From JAMIFN01 sp964608575 (GTDB lineage: Bacteria; Pseudomonadota; Gammaproteobacteria; Burkholderiales; Burkholderiaceae_C), in contig CAZSPW010000034.1 in the NCBI GenBank assembly GCA_964608575.1, positions 1 to 17,542 on the forward strand: a stretch of DNA of 17,542 bases. Direction: 5' to 3'. The translations under genes were made by a program, and so were the position numbers. A model generated the notes under the pieces. It saw only the letters and a list, made by a program, of their open reading frames with translations, was not told the origin of the DNA and did no database searches. This document shows positions 7,375-13,852 of this stretch, piece by piece (the stretch's first letter is position 1; each line of letters opens with the position of its first letter).

Positions 7375-8289
7375 ATGCTGCCTTGGTCGCAAGAATTAGA
7401 ACGCAGCGCCTACGCTCTCGCTGGCGGGCGCTTACAGCAGTTGCGTGCTGTGCATGTGGCCAGCATAGATTCGACCAACAGTGCCTTGCTGCAAGCTGCG
7501 CAGCAGGGCGATATTGCCCCGCAAGTATTGTGGGCCGATGTGCAAACCGCGGGGCGCGGGCGTATGGGCAGGCAGTGGCACAGCGCCCAGCCCTTGATGA
7601 CAGAGCAAACGGGACAAACGGGGCAAACAGCGCCAGCACCACAGCGCAGCCTGACTTTTTCTATTGGCTTGCCTTTTGCGCCGCAAGACTGGTCTGGCCT
7701 ATCTTTGGTGGTAGGCGTGGCCGTGGCTGAAGTATTGGGCGCTACTGTGCTGCTGAAATGGCCTAACGATATTTGCGTGCGCGAGGCAACAGGCTATGCC
7801 AAATTGGGCGGCATTTTGCTGGAAACCCAAGCCCTGCCTGAGGCGGCCGCCACAGACTTGGCCGCGAGCGCAGGTTTACACAAGGGGGCAGCGCGCTGGT
7901 TGGTAATAGGCCTGGGGCTGAATCTACAAGGCCAGCCCAGTGGTGATTTGCGTGCGCCCGCTACCGATTTGGCCAATAGCCTAGGCCCAAGCACGGCCGC
8001 CGCTTTATTGGCCGATGTGCCCGGCTTGTGCGCGCGCTTGGTATTGGCCATTTTGCAGGCCGTTTTGCGTTTTGAACGCACGGGTTTTGCACCTTTTGCC
8101 CCCGCTTTTGGCCAGCGCGATGTGTTGCTGGGTCAACGCATCGCCACTTTTCACGATGGTCAAATGGGGCAAACTGGTCTAGCCCTAGGCGCGGCGCTAA
8201 ACGGCAGCTATCGCTTACGCTTAGACCATGGTGGCGAACAGGCCATTCATAGCGCCGAAATATCTTTGCGCCCTTACGGGGCGGCCTAG
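7375..8289 (+). CDS. birA: Biotin--[acetyl-CoA-carboxylase] ligase (no DNA-binding domain)
   Basis: The predicted protein has 304 residues. It activates biotin to biotinyl-5'-AMP and transfers it to the biotin carrier subunit of acetyl-CoA carboxylase in the cytoplasm. Motifs are the early STNSALL (33-39), the biotin-binding loop AGRGRMGRQWHS (59-70), KWPND (128-132), KLGGILLE (143-150) and VIGLGLN (177-183), followed by the small C-terminal domain. The catalytic domain starts almost at residue 1, so it lacks the helix-turn-helix of E. coli BirA and cannot be the repressor type. Two short Gln-Thr-Gly-rich stretches, at residues about 78-85 and about 262-267, come from a 9-bp repeated unit and look like loop expansions. 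There is no clear Shine-Dalgarno before the ATG at 7375. The SPOR gene starts 18 bp after the stop; the pantothenate kinase gene coaX that often sits between them in related bacteria is missing. Confidence 0.93.
   Translation: MLPWSQELERSAYALAGGRLQQLRAVHVASIDSTNSALLQAAQQGDIAPQVLWADVQTAGRGRMGRQWHSAQPLMTEQTGQTGQTAPAPQRSLTFSIGLPFAPQDWSGLSLVVGVAVAEVLGATVLLKWPNDICVREATGYAKLGGILLETQALPEAAATDLAASAGLHKGAARWLVIGLGLNLQGQPSGDLRAPATDLANSLGPSTAAALLADVPGLCARLVLAILQAVLRFERTGFAPFAPAFGQRDVLLGQRIATFHDGQMGQTGLALGAALNGSYRLRLDHGGEQAIHSAEISLRPYGAA
7606..7628 (+). repeat. 9-bp tandem repeat inside birA
   Basis: CAAACGGGA, CAAACGGGG and CAAAC follow each other with a 9-bp period and encode QTGQTGQT in the loop after the biotin-binding motif. 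A related pair, CAAATGGGG and CAAACTGG, occurs at 8161-8177 in the same gene. Both are in frame. Confidence 0.75.
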
Positions 8290-8307
8290 CATGAGAACTT
8301 GTTTTGT

Positions 8308-8958
8308 ATGAAGCTGCGTTTTTTAGTGTTGCTGCTGTTGCTGGCTAATGTCTTGTACGCTCTTTGGCACCAAGGCGCCTTGGCGATCTGGGGCTTGCAG
8401 CCCAAAGCTGTGCATGAGCCCCAATTTGTGCAACAACAGCTACAGCCGCAAATGCTGCAATTGCGCCACGACCAAAAAATGCGCCAACAGGCACAGCGCA
8501 ACAACCCCACGCAGTGCTTACTCTCGCCCTTGCTGGATATGGCAGTAGCGCAAAAAGTGGAGGCTCTGGCCAGTAGCGTTCTGCCGCCAGGTAGCTGGCA
8601 AAATTTGCCCATCAATACCCCTGGGCAATGGATGATTTATATGGGGCGTTACCCCAATGAAGCGGCGCTGATCAAGAAACGCCAAGAGTTGGAACGCCTG
8701 CGCATCAGCCCCATAGAAGCTGCGCCAAATGACTACCAGCCAGGCCTGTCTTTGGGGTATTTTGACAATGTCGAACAGGCGCAAGCGGCGCTCGCTCAGG
8801 CGCAAAGCCGCGGGGTGCGCAACGCGCAAATCATCACCCTGAAAGCACCTGTAGAGGGTATGCGTATTCGGATAGACCAGGCCACCGAAAATATGCGGGC
8901 GCAATTGGCCAAGATGCGCCCAGTATTGCAGGGGCAAGAATTTGTCCCTTGTCCATAA
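8308..8958 (+). CDS. Membrane-anchored SPOR-domain protein
   Basis: The predicted protein has 216 residues. A single N-terminal membrane anchor (about 3-20, LRFLVLLLLLANVLYALW) is followed by a Gln-rich linker and a C-terminal SPOR-like domain (about 105-180: WMIYMGRYPNEAALIKKRQELERL...GLSLGYFDNVEQAQAALAQAQSRGV). SPOR domains bind denuded glycan strands of septal peptidoglycan, so a role near the division site in the periplasm is likely. This matches the family seen next to birA in many Burkholderiales. Two cysteines outside the anchor (in TQCLL and in the last few residues, VPCP) could form a periplasmic disulfide. I chose the ATG at 8308; a TTG at 8299 is an alternative in the same frame. 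The gene follows birA after 18 bp and precedes ruvB by 9 bp, which suggests one transcript. The exact role is not known. Confidence 0.82.
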   Translation: MKLRFLVLLLLLANVLYALWHQGALAIWGLQPKAVHEPQFVQQQLQPQMLQLRHDQKMRQQAQRNNPTQCLLSPLLDMAVAQKVEALASSVLPPGSWQNLPINTPGQWMIYMGRYPNEAALIKKRQELERLRISPIEAAPNDYQPGLSLGYFDNVEQAQAALAQAQSRGVRNAQIITLKAPVEGMRIRIDQATENMRAQLAKMRPVLQGQEFVPCP

Positions 8959-8967
8959 GGTTAGGCC

Positions 8968-10035
8968 ATGAGCTTACAAGTTGATGATTTTTCAGGGGCA
9001 GGCCATGGTGCCAGCCCAGCACGCGCAGTCTCAGCGCATAGCGCCAATGCCCGCGAAGAGGCTCTAGAGCGCGCACTGCGCCCCAAATTGCTGGACGAAT
9101 ATGTTGGCCAGCAAAAAGTGCGCGAGCAACTGGAAATTTTTATAGGCGCAGCCAAAAAACGCCAAGAGGCGCTAGACCATGTGCTGCTGTTTGGCCCGCC
9201 CGGACTGGGCAAAACCACTTTAAGCCACATCGTGGCGCAAGAGCTAGGGGTCAATCTGCGCCAAACCAGTGGCCCCGTGCTGGAAAAACCCAAAGATTTA
9301 GCCGCCTTGCTCACCAATTTGGAAGCTGGAGATGTGCTGTTCATTGACGAAATCCACCGCCTATCGCCCGTGGTGGAAGAAATCCTCTACCCCGCGCTGG
9401 AGGATTACCAAATCGACATCATGATCGGCGAAGGGCCATCGGCGCGCAGCATCAAGCTCGATTTGCAGCCCTTTACCTTAGTGGGTGCCACCACCCGTGC
9501 GGGCATGCTGACCAACCCCCTGCGCGATCGCTTTGGCATCGTCGCACGGCTGGAGTTTTATACGCCCGAAGAATTGCAACGCATCGTCACCCGCAGCGCA
9601 GGGCTGCTGCAAGTGCCCATAGATGAGGCCGGCAGTTTTGAAGTGGCCAAGCGCAGCCGCGGTACGCCACGCATTGCCAATCGCCTACTGCGCCGGGTAC
9701 GAGATTTTGCCGATGTCAAAGGCAGTGGCAGCATCACGCTGGAGATGGCGCAGCAAGCCCTAGCCATGCTAGATGTTGATCCGCAAGGCTTTGATTTGAT
9801 GGATAGAAAACTGCTGGAGGCGGTGATTCACCGCTTTGATGGTGGCCCTGTGGGGCTAGACAATATCGCCGCCAGCATAGGGGAAGAGGCCGGCACGATA
9901 GAGGATGTGATCGAGCCGTATTTAATTCAGCAAGGCTTTCTACAGCGCACGCCTCGTGGGCGTATGGCCACACAGCTTGCATGGCGACACCTGGGTTTGT
10001 TGCCGCCCAACAAATCGCCTGATTTGTTTACCTAG
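8968..10035 (+). CDS. ruvB: Holliday junction branch-migration ATPase RuvB
   Basis: The predicted protein has 355 residues. RuvB is the hexameric AAA+ motor that, loaded by RuvA, drives branch migration of Holliday junctions for RuvC cleavage. Visible are the RuvB opening LRPKLLDEYVGQQKVREQL (about 37-55), Walker A GPPGLGKTT (76-84), Walker B FIDEIH (125-130), the sensor-1 segment GATTRAG (173-179), RDRFG (186-190), and the C-terminal winged-helix domain with GLDNIAASIGEE and FLQRTPRGR. Ahead of the conserved core is a 30-residue extension, common in Burkholderiales. The start ATG at 8968 follows the SPOR gene by 9 bp and a weak AAGG/TTAGG. Neither ruvA nor ruvC is adjacent, so the ruv genes are split in this genome or lie elsewhere. 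Confidence 0.97.
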   Translation: MSLQVDDFSGAGHGASPARAVSAHSANAREEALERALRPKLLDEYVGQQKVREQLEIFIGAAKKRQEALDHVLLFGPPGLGKTTLSHIVAQELGVNLRQTSGPVLEKPKDLAALLTNLEAGDVLFIDEIHRLSPVVEEILYPALEDYQIDIMIGEGPSARSIKLDLQPFTLVGATTRAGMLTNPLRDRFGIVARLEFYTPEELQRIVTRSAGLLQVPIDEAGSFEVAKRSRGTPRIANRLLRRVRDFADVKGSGSITLEMAQQALAMLDVDPQGFDLMDRKLLEAVIHRFDGGPVGLDNIAASIGEEAGTIEDVIEPYLIQQGFLQRTPRGRMATQLAWRHLGLLPPNKSPDLFT

Positions 10036-10196
10036 GCTGGTGCTGGTGGGTGCTGCACAACTGCCCACACAACTACCCCTCGTGCAAGGCAAACCGTACA
10101 CAAGCGCACGCCCATCCCAGATGAGCTTGGCTCAACCCGATTGCGGCGCTTGGCTTGGGCACTAGGTATAGGGCACTAGCTAAAGGACATGAGGTA
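10036..10196. other. Convergent spacer with short direct repeats
   Basis: This 161-bp non-coding spacer lies between the stops of ruvB and yggX. It holds a GCTTGGCT direct repeat (10125-10132, 10148-10155), a GGGCACTAG direct repeat 14 bp apart (10157-10165, 10171-10179), and two AGGTAT-led stretches (10164 and 10192), the second running into the last codons of yggX. A weak 5-bp inverted pair GTGGG/CCCAC (10046-10050, 10064-10068) has no T-run, so I do not call a terminator. Confidence 0.5.
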
Positions 10197-10469
10197 TTAG
10201 GCATTGGGCGGCACATAGCCGGCCGCTTGTTCGGCACCGCTGCCAAAGAAGTGGTTTTCCATCTGGCGTTTCAAATAATCGCGGGCGCGCGCATCGGCCA
10301 GGTTCAGGCGGTTTTCGTTCACCAGCATGGTTTGCAGTTTGATCCAGTCCGCCCAGGCTTCTTTGCTGACATTGTCAAAAATCTTTTTACCCAACTCGCC
10401 TGGGTAAACCTGAAAAGCCAAGCCTTCGGCTTCTTTGCCCAATTTGATGCAGTGAACCATGCGTGTCAT
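10197..10469 (-). CDS. yggX: Fe(2+)-trafficking / oxidative-damage protection protein
   Basis: The predicted protein has 90 residues, the normal YggX length. YggX proteins are small cytoplasmic proteins linked to iron handling and to protecting Fe-S clusters from oxidative damage. The whole family pattern is present: conserved Cys7 in MTRMVHC, KEAEGL, YPGELGKKIFDNVSKEAWADW, then QTMLVNENRLNL and a C-terminal helix ending before the short tail GYVPPNA. The ATG at 10469 is supported by a good ribosome-binding site (AAAGGG at 10483-10478, 8 bp upstream) and by alignment of Cys7; the second Met (residue 4) would lose that spacing. The gene is divergent from dsbB across 77 bp and convergent with ruvB. 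Confidence 0.95.
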   Translation of the reverse strand: MTRMVHCIKLGKEAEGLAFQVYPGELGKKIFDNVSKEAWADWIKLQTMLVNENRLNLADARARDYLKRQMENHFFGSGAEQAAGYVPPNA

Positions 10470-10477
10470 GTTGAAAA

Positions 10478-10483
10478 CCCTTT
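10478..10483 (-). promoter_or_regulatory. Ribosome-binding site of yggX
   Basis: AAAGGG on the minus strand lies 8 bp before the ATG at 10469 and decides between the two possible Met codons. Confidence 0.65.
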
Positions 10484-10546
10484 CTGTCGCTATGCGCTAC
10501 GATAAGCGCCCGATTATCACCGTTTGGCCTTAGCCCTATTCGCCCT

Positions 10547-11062
10547 ATGACTGCTTGTACCCGTTTTTCTGGCTTTACCCTGCGCCGCCTGCTTTTGGCT
10601 ATGGGCGTGATTTTTGTCGCCATGCTGGGGGTTGGTTATTACCTGCAGGAATACAGTGGCCTCACACCCTGCCCCATGTGCATCGTGCAACGCTATTGCT
10701 ATGCCGCTATCGCCGCGATTGCGCTGCTGGCTGCCATGTCGCGCAATGGGTGTTTACACAAAGCCGTGGGTTGGGCCAGCATCGTCATTGCTGGTTTTGG
10801 CGCTTTTACCGCAGGGCGACAAAGCTGGCTGCAATGGAACCCACCCGAGTTTTTCAGCTGCGGACGCGACCCCTTCAGCATGGTGAACAATATCGGCATC
10901 GCCAAAGTGCTACCCAAGGTATTCGCCGGCCACGGCGATTGCACGGCGGTGGATTGGACCTTTTTAGGCGGCTCCATCGCCAATTGGTCCTTCCTGGTTT
11001 TTAGCGCCAGCATCATCGCGCTATTGGCTGCCCTGCTGTGCCGCCACTGCACCAAAAAATAA
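10547..11062 (+). CDS. dsbB: Disulfide bond formation protein DsbB
   Basis: The predicted protein has 171 residues and four membrane helices. DsbB re-oxidises the periplasmic oxidase DsbA and passes the electrons to quinone. The first periplasmic cysteine pair is the CPMC motif (C42, C45) in LTPCPMCIVQRY. The second pair is C105 (FFSCGRDP) and C132 (GHGDCTAVDW), with the usual spacing of the long second periplasmic loop. Membrane segments lie at about 13-31, 48-64, 73-91 and 142-163. Other cysteines (C4, C51, C69, and one near the C-terminus) are in cytoplasmic or membrane positions. The start ATG at 10547 shares a 77-bp divergent spacer with yggX. The stop TAA is followed at once by the ATG of the creatininase-family gene, so the two are likely co-transcribed. 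LptD and the SPOR protein in this window are plausible disulfide-containing clients of the pathway. Confidence 0.96.
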   Translation: MTACTRFSGFTLRRLLLAMGVIFVAMLGVGYYLQEYSGLTPCPMCIVQRYCYAAIAAIALLAAMSRNGCLHKAVGWASIVIAGFGAFTAGRQSWLQWNPPEFFSCGRDPFSMVNNIGIAKVLPKVFAGHGDCTAVDWTFLGGSIANWSFLVFSASIIALLAALLCRHCTKK

Positions 11063-11914
11063 ATGCTTATGTCAGCGCCCACTTCTCACCTATGGCAAGA
11101 CTGGACAAGTCCAGCCTTGGCAGCGCATCTGGCTGATTTGCAAGCCGCTGGGCGTTTGCACCAAGCCGTGGCGGTGCTGCCCATAGCCGCGACCGAGCAA
11201 CACGGCCCGCATTTACCCTTGCATGTGGATAGCGCCATTGTGCAAGCCCTGTGCGATAGTGCGCGCACACAGCTCCCTAGCGAAGCACCGATTTGGTTTT
11301 TGCCCACGCAGGCGGTGGGTTTGAGTGTGGAGCACACCAGCTTTGCCGGCACACTCAGCCTGCGGCCTGAAACCGCGCTGGCGCTGTGGCAAGACATCGC
11401 CGCTGGCGTAGCCGCCACGGGCATACGCAAGCTGCTGATTTTCAACAGCCATGGCGGCAATGTGGGGTTGATGGATGTGGCCGCACGGCAGATTCGTGCG
11501 CAGCATGGCATGGCGGTGTGGCATAGCTCGTGGTTCAACCTGCCTTTAGATGCCAGCACACAAAATTTATTCAGCGCAGACGAGCAGCGCTTTGGCATCC
11601 ACGCAGGGCAAATGGAAACGGCTTTGATGCTGGCTATTGCGCCGCATCTGGTGGATAGCCCCAAGGCGCAGCGGTTCACCAGCAGCTCACAAGCACGCGC
11701 TAGCAACTGGCCGATATTAGGTAATGGCCGTGCGGCCAAATTGGGCTGGCAAATGCAGGACTACAACGCCCAAGGCGCAGCCGGCCATGCCGCCGCCGCC
11801 ACCGCCGCCCAAGGACAAACGGTACTGCAAGACGCCAGCGCCAAATTCGTGCAGCTTTTACAAGAAATCAGCCGCATCCCGCTCAACCAAGTTTTACATC
11901 TGCAAAAAACATAG
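11063..11914 (+). CDS. Creatininase-family amidohydrolase
   Basis: The predicted protein has 283 residues and matches the creatininase superfamily (creatinine amidohydrolase, FAPy deformylase ArfB, mycofactocin MftE). The metal ligands of this fold are all in place: Glu45 and His47 in TEQHG, Asp56 (with the +2 and +11 spacing of creatininase), His129 in NSHGGN, and Glu184 in HAGQMET. The protein is therefore probably an active two-metal amidohydrolase of the cytoplasm. The substrate cannot be told from sequence; no creatine or mycofactocin genes are nearby. The ATG at 11063 directly abuts the dsbB stop; a second ATG at 11069 is an equally possible start. The TAG stop codon lies inside dispersed repeat copy C (the TAG of ATAGCTGC), so the last residues depend on that insertion. 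The region around residues 243-253 is Ala-rich. Confidence 0.88.
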   Translation: MLMSAPTSHLWQDWTSPALAAHLADLQAAGRLHQAVAVLPIAATEQHGPHLPLHVDSAIVQALCDSARTQLPSEAPIWFLPTQAVGLSVEHTSFAGTLSLRPETALALWQDIAAGVAATGIRKLLIFNSHGGNVGLMDVAARQIRAQHGMAVWHSSWFNLPLDASTQNLFSADEQRFGIHAGQMETALMLAIAPHLVDSPKAQRFTSSSQARASNWPILGNGRAAKLGWQMQDYNAQGAAGHAAAATAAQGQTVLQDASAKFVQLLQEISRIPLNQVLHLQKT

Positions 11915-11941
11915 CTGCTCAGGCAGGTTTTACGGCCTAAA
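11911..11941 (+). repeat. Dispersed intergenic repeat, copy C
   Basis: ATAGCTGCTCAGGCAG followed directly by GTTTTACGGCCTAAA overlaps the stop codon (11912-11914) of the creatininase-family gene and lies 67 bp before the antiporter start. Orientation is the same as both neighbours. Inverted pairs are CTGC/GCAG and TTTA/TAAA around CGGCC. Confidence 0.85.
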
Positions 11942-12008
11942 CGGCAGAATTGTTGTTGAAATTGGCTGCTCCACCACCCGCAGCCCCCCATATCGCCCCA
12001 CCTGCCCT

Positions 12009-13730
12009 ATGGAACACAACACCTCACTCATCGCCACGCTGGCCATAGGTTTTAGCATCGCTTGGGTGTTGGGCTTTTTGGCCGAGCGCATCAAAGTGCC
12101 AGCCTTGGTGGGCTATTTGATCGCGGGCATCATCGTCGGACCAGCCACGCCGGGTTTTGTCGCCGATGTGCATTTGGCGACGCAGCTGTCAGAGATTGGC
12201 GTGATGTTGCTGATGTTTGGCGTGGGTCTGCATTTCTCGCTCAAAGATTTACTTGCCGTCAAACGCATAGCCCTGCCCGGCGCCATTGCCCAAATGGGCC
12301 TAGCCACAGCACTAGGCATGGGGGTGGCTGGGCTTTGGGGATGGAGCTGGGGCAGCGGCTTGGTGCTGGGTTTATCCCTGTCTTGCGCCAGCACGGTGGT
12401 GCTGCTCAAAGCGCTGGAGACACGCGGCATTTTGGAGAGCATAAACGGGCAAATCGCCGTCGGCTGGTTGGTGGTGGAAGATTTGGCCTGTGTGCTGCTG
12501 CTGGTGCTGCTGCCGCCGCTGGCCGGGGCCATGGGCGGCACAGCCATGGATGCAGGCGCGCAAACCCTGTGGCTGAGCATAGGCAAAACTTTGTTGCAAG
12601 TTGCCGCCTTTATCGTCTTGATGCTGGTCGCAGGGCGGCGTTTATTGCCTTGGGTTTTGTGGCAAATCTCGCGCACAGGTTCGCGCGAGCTGTTTACCCT
12701 CTCGGTCATCGTCGCGGCCATCGGCATTGCCTATGGCGCGGCGCAGCTCTTTAGCGTGTCTTTTGCCCTAGGCGCGTTTTTTGCCGGCATGGTGATGCGC
12801 GAATCTGAATTCAGCCACCGCGCGGCTGAAGAATCCCTGCCCCTGCGCGACGCCTTCTCGGTGCTGTTTTTCTTGGCTGTGGGCATGTTGTTTGAACCCA
12901 AAATTTTGCTGGAACAACCCCTGCATGTTTTGGCCGTGGTGGGCATCATCATTGTCGGCAAATCGCTGGCAGCGATGGCCATCGTCTTGGCCTTTCGCTA
13001 TCCACTCAATTCGGCGCTCACGGTATCGGCCAGCTTGGCGCAAATTGGCGAGTTTTCTTTTATCGTCGCGGGCTTGGGTTTAAGCCTAGGCTTGCTGCCC
13101 GCCGAGGGTATGAGCTTGGTGCTGGCTGGTGCGCTGATCTCCATTGCCCTCAACCCCTTGTTATTTGCCACGGCTGAACCCTTGCGGCGCTGGATTTTAA
13201 AAAAATCAGCCTATGCTCGCAGCTTAGAAGCGCGTGACGACCCCTATGCCGAACTGCCGATGAGCACGGACCGCAAATTTTTGGAAGGCCAAGTCGTGCT
13301 GGTGGGCTATGGCCGCGTCGGGCGGCGCGTCGGGCGTGCGCTGGCGTTTCGCCACATTCCCTTTGTAGTGGCCGAACAAAACCGCGAGCTAGTGGAAGAC
13401 CTGCGCAAACAAGGCATAGCTGCCGTCTCTGGCGACGCCACCGACCCCACAGTGCTGATACAAGCCCATATTGCCCAAGCGGCCATGCTGGTGGTGGCCA
13501 CGCCCGACCCGCTGAATGTGCGGCAAATGGTGAACACTGCCAAAACCCTGAACCCCGAAATTGAAATCGTGCTGCGCACGCATAGCGAGGACGAATCGCG
13601 CCTATTCCGCAAAGAAAACCTAGGCACCGTATTCTTTGGCGAAGAGGAACTGGCCAAGGGCATGACCGAGCATGTGCTCGAACGCTTTGACCCCCAGTTT
13701 TTTAGCGCGTCTGACGAAAAGCCCAGCTAG
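12009..13730 (+). CDS. YbaL/Kef-type cation:proton antiporter with RCK (TrkA-N) domain
   Basis: The predicted protein has 573 residues. The N-terminal CPA2 antiporter domain has about a dozen membrane helices (about 5-395), opening with ATLAIGFSIAWVLGFLAERIKVPALVGYLIAGIIVGP and LSEIGVMLLMFGVGLHFSLKDL. The cytoplasmic C-terminal RCK/TrkA-N domain (about 425-545) has the nucleotide-binding fold VVLVGYGRVGRRVGRAL and GDATDPTVL. This layout matches E. coli YbaL more closely than KefB/KefC, judged by the length and the ending GTVFFGEEELAKGMTEHVL. It likely exchanges K+ or another monovalent cation for H+ across the inner membrane under nucleotide control. The frame is open upstream to 11724 inside the previous gene, but family alignment favours the ATG at 12009, which begins just before the first helix. 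The spacer before it holds repeat copy C. Confidence 0.92.
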   Translation: MEHNTSLIATLAIGFSIAWVLGFLAERIKVPALVGYLIAGIIVGPATPGFVADVHLATQLSEIGVMLLMFGVGLHFSLKDLLAVKRIALPGAIAQMGLATALGMGVAGLWGWSWGSGLVLGLSLSCASTVVLLKALETRGILESINGQIAVGWLVVEDLACVLLLVLLPPLAGAMGGTAMDAGAQTLWLSIGKTLLQVAAFIVLMLVAGRRLLPWVLWQISRTGSRELFTLSVIVAAIGIAYGAAQLFSVSFALGAFFAGMVMRESEFSHRAAEESLPLRDAFSVLFFLAVGMLFEPKILLEQPLHVLAVVGIIIVGKSLAAMAIVLAFRYPLNSALTVSASLAQIGEFSFIVAGLGLSLGLLPAEGMSLVLAGALISIALNPLLFATAEPLRRWILKKSAYARSLEARDDPYAELPMSTDRKFLEGQVVLVGYGRVGRRVGRALAFRHIPFVVAEQNRELVEDLRKQGIAAVSGDATDPTVLIQAHIAQAAMLVVATPDPLNVRQMVNTAKTLNPEIEIVLRTHSEDESRLFRKENLGTVFFGEEELAKGMTEHVLERFDPQFFSASDEKPS

Positions 13731-13797
13731 AAACCCACTGCCCCAACGCAGGCTAAGATGCCTGCTCAATGCTTAAAATTCAGTATGTTTTAGGGGT

Positions 13798-13828
13798 TTT
13801 AGGCCGTAAAATCTGCCTGAGCAGCTCC
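13798..13828 (-). repeat. Dispersed intergenic repeat, copy D
   Basis: On the minus strand this reads GGAGCTGCTCAGGCAG followed directly by ATTTTACGGCCTAAA. It lies between the antiporter stop (13730) and the dehydrogenase start (13853), opposite in direction to both. It shares the GG prefix with copy A. Inverted pairs are CTGC/GCAG and TTTTA/TAAAA around CGGCC. Confidence 0.85.
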
Positions 13829-13852
13829 TATTTTTGACATAGAACACCCCCT

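Noticed and set aside
3166..9531. GCGATCGC octamers at 3166, 4338 and 9524, like the cyanobacterial HIP1 palindrome
   Set aside because: Only three, all in coding sequence where the GCG/CGC-rich codon style makes them likely; no sign of a HIP1-like density.
10046..10068. Terminator after ruvB formed by GTGGG/CCCAC
   Set aside because: The stem is only 5 bp with a 13-base loop and no T-run follows.
11724..12008. Longer antiporter starting at 11724
   Set aside because: It would overlap the creatininase-family gene by almost 200 bp, run through repeat copy C and add a Pro-rich stretch foreign to the family.
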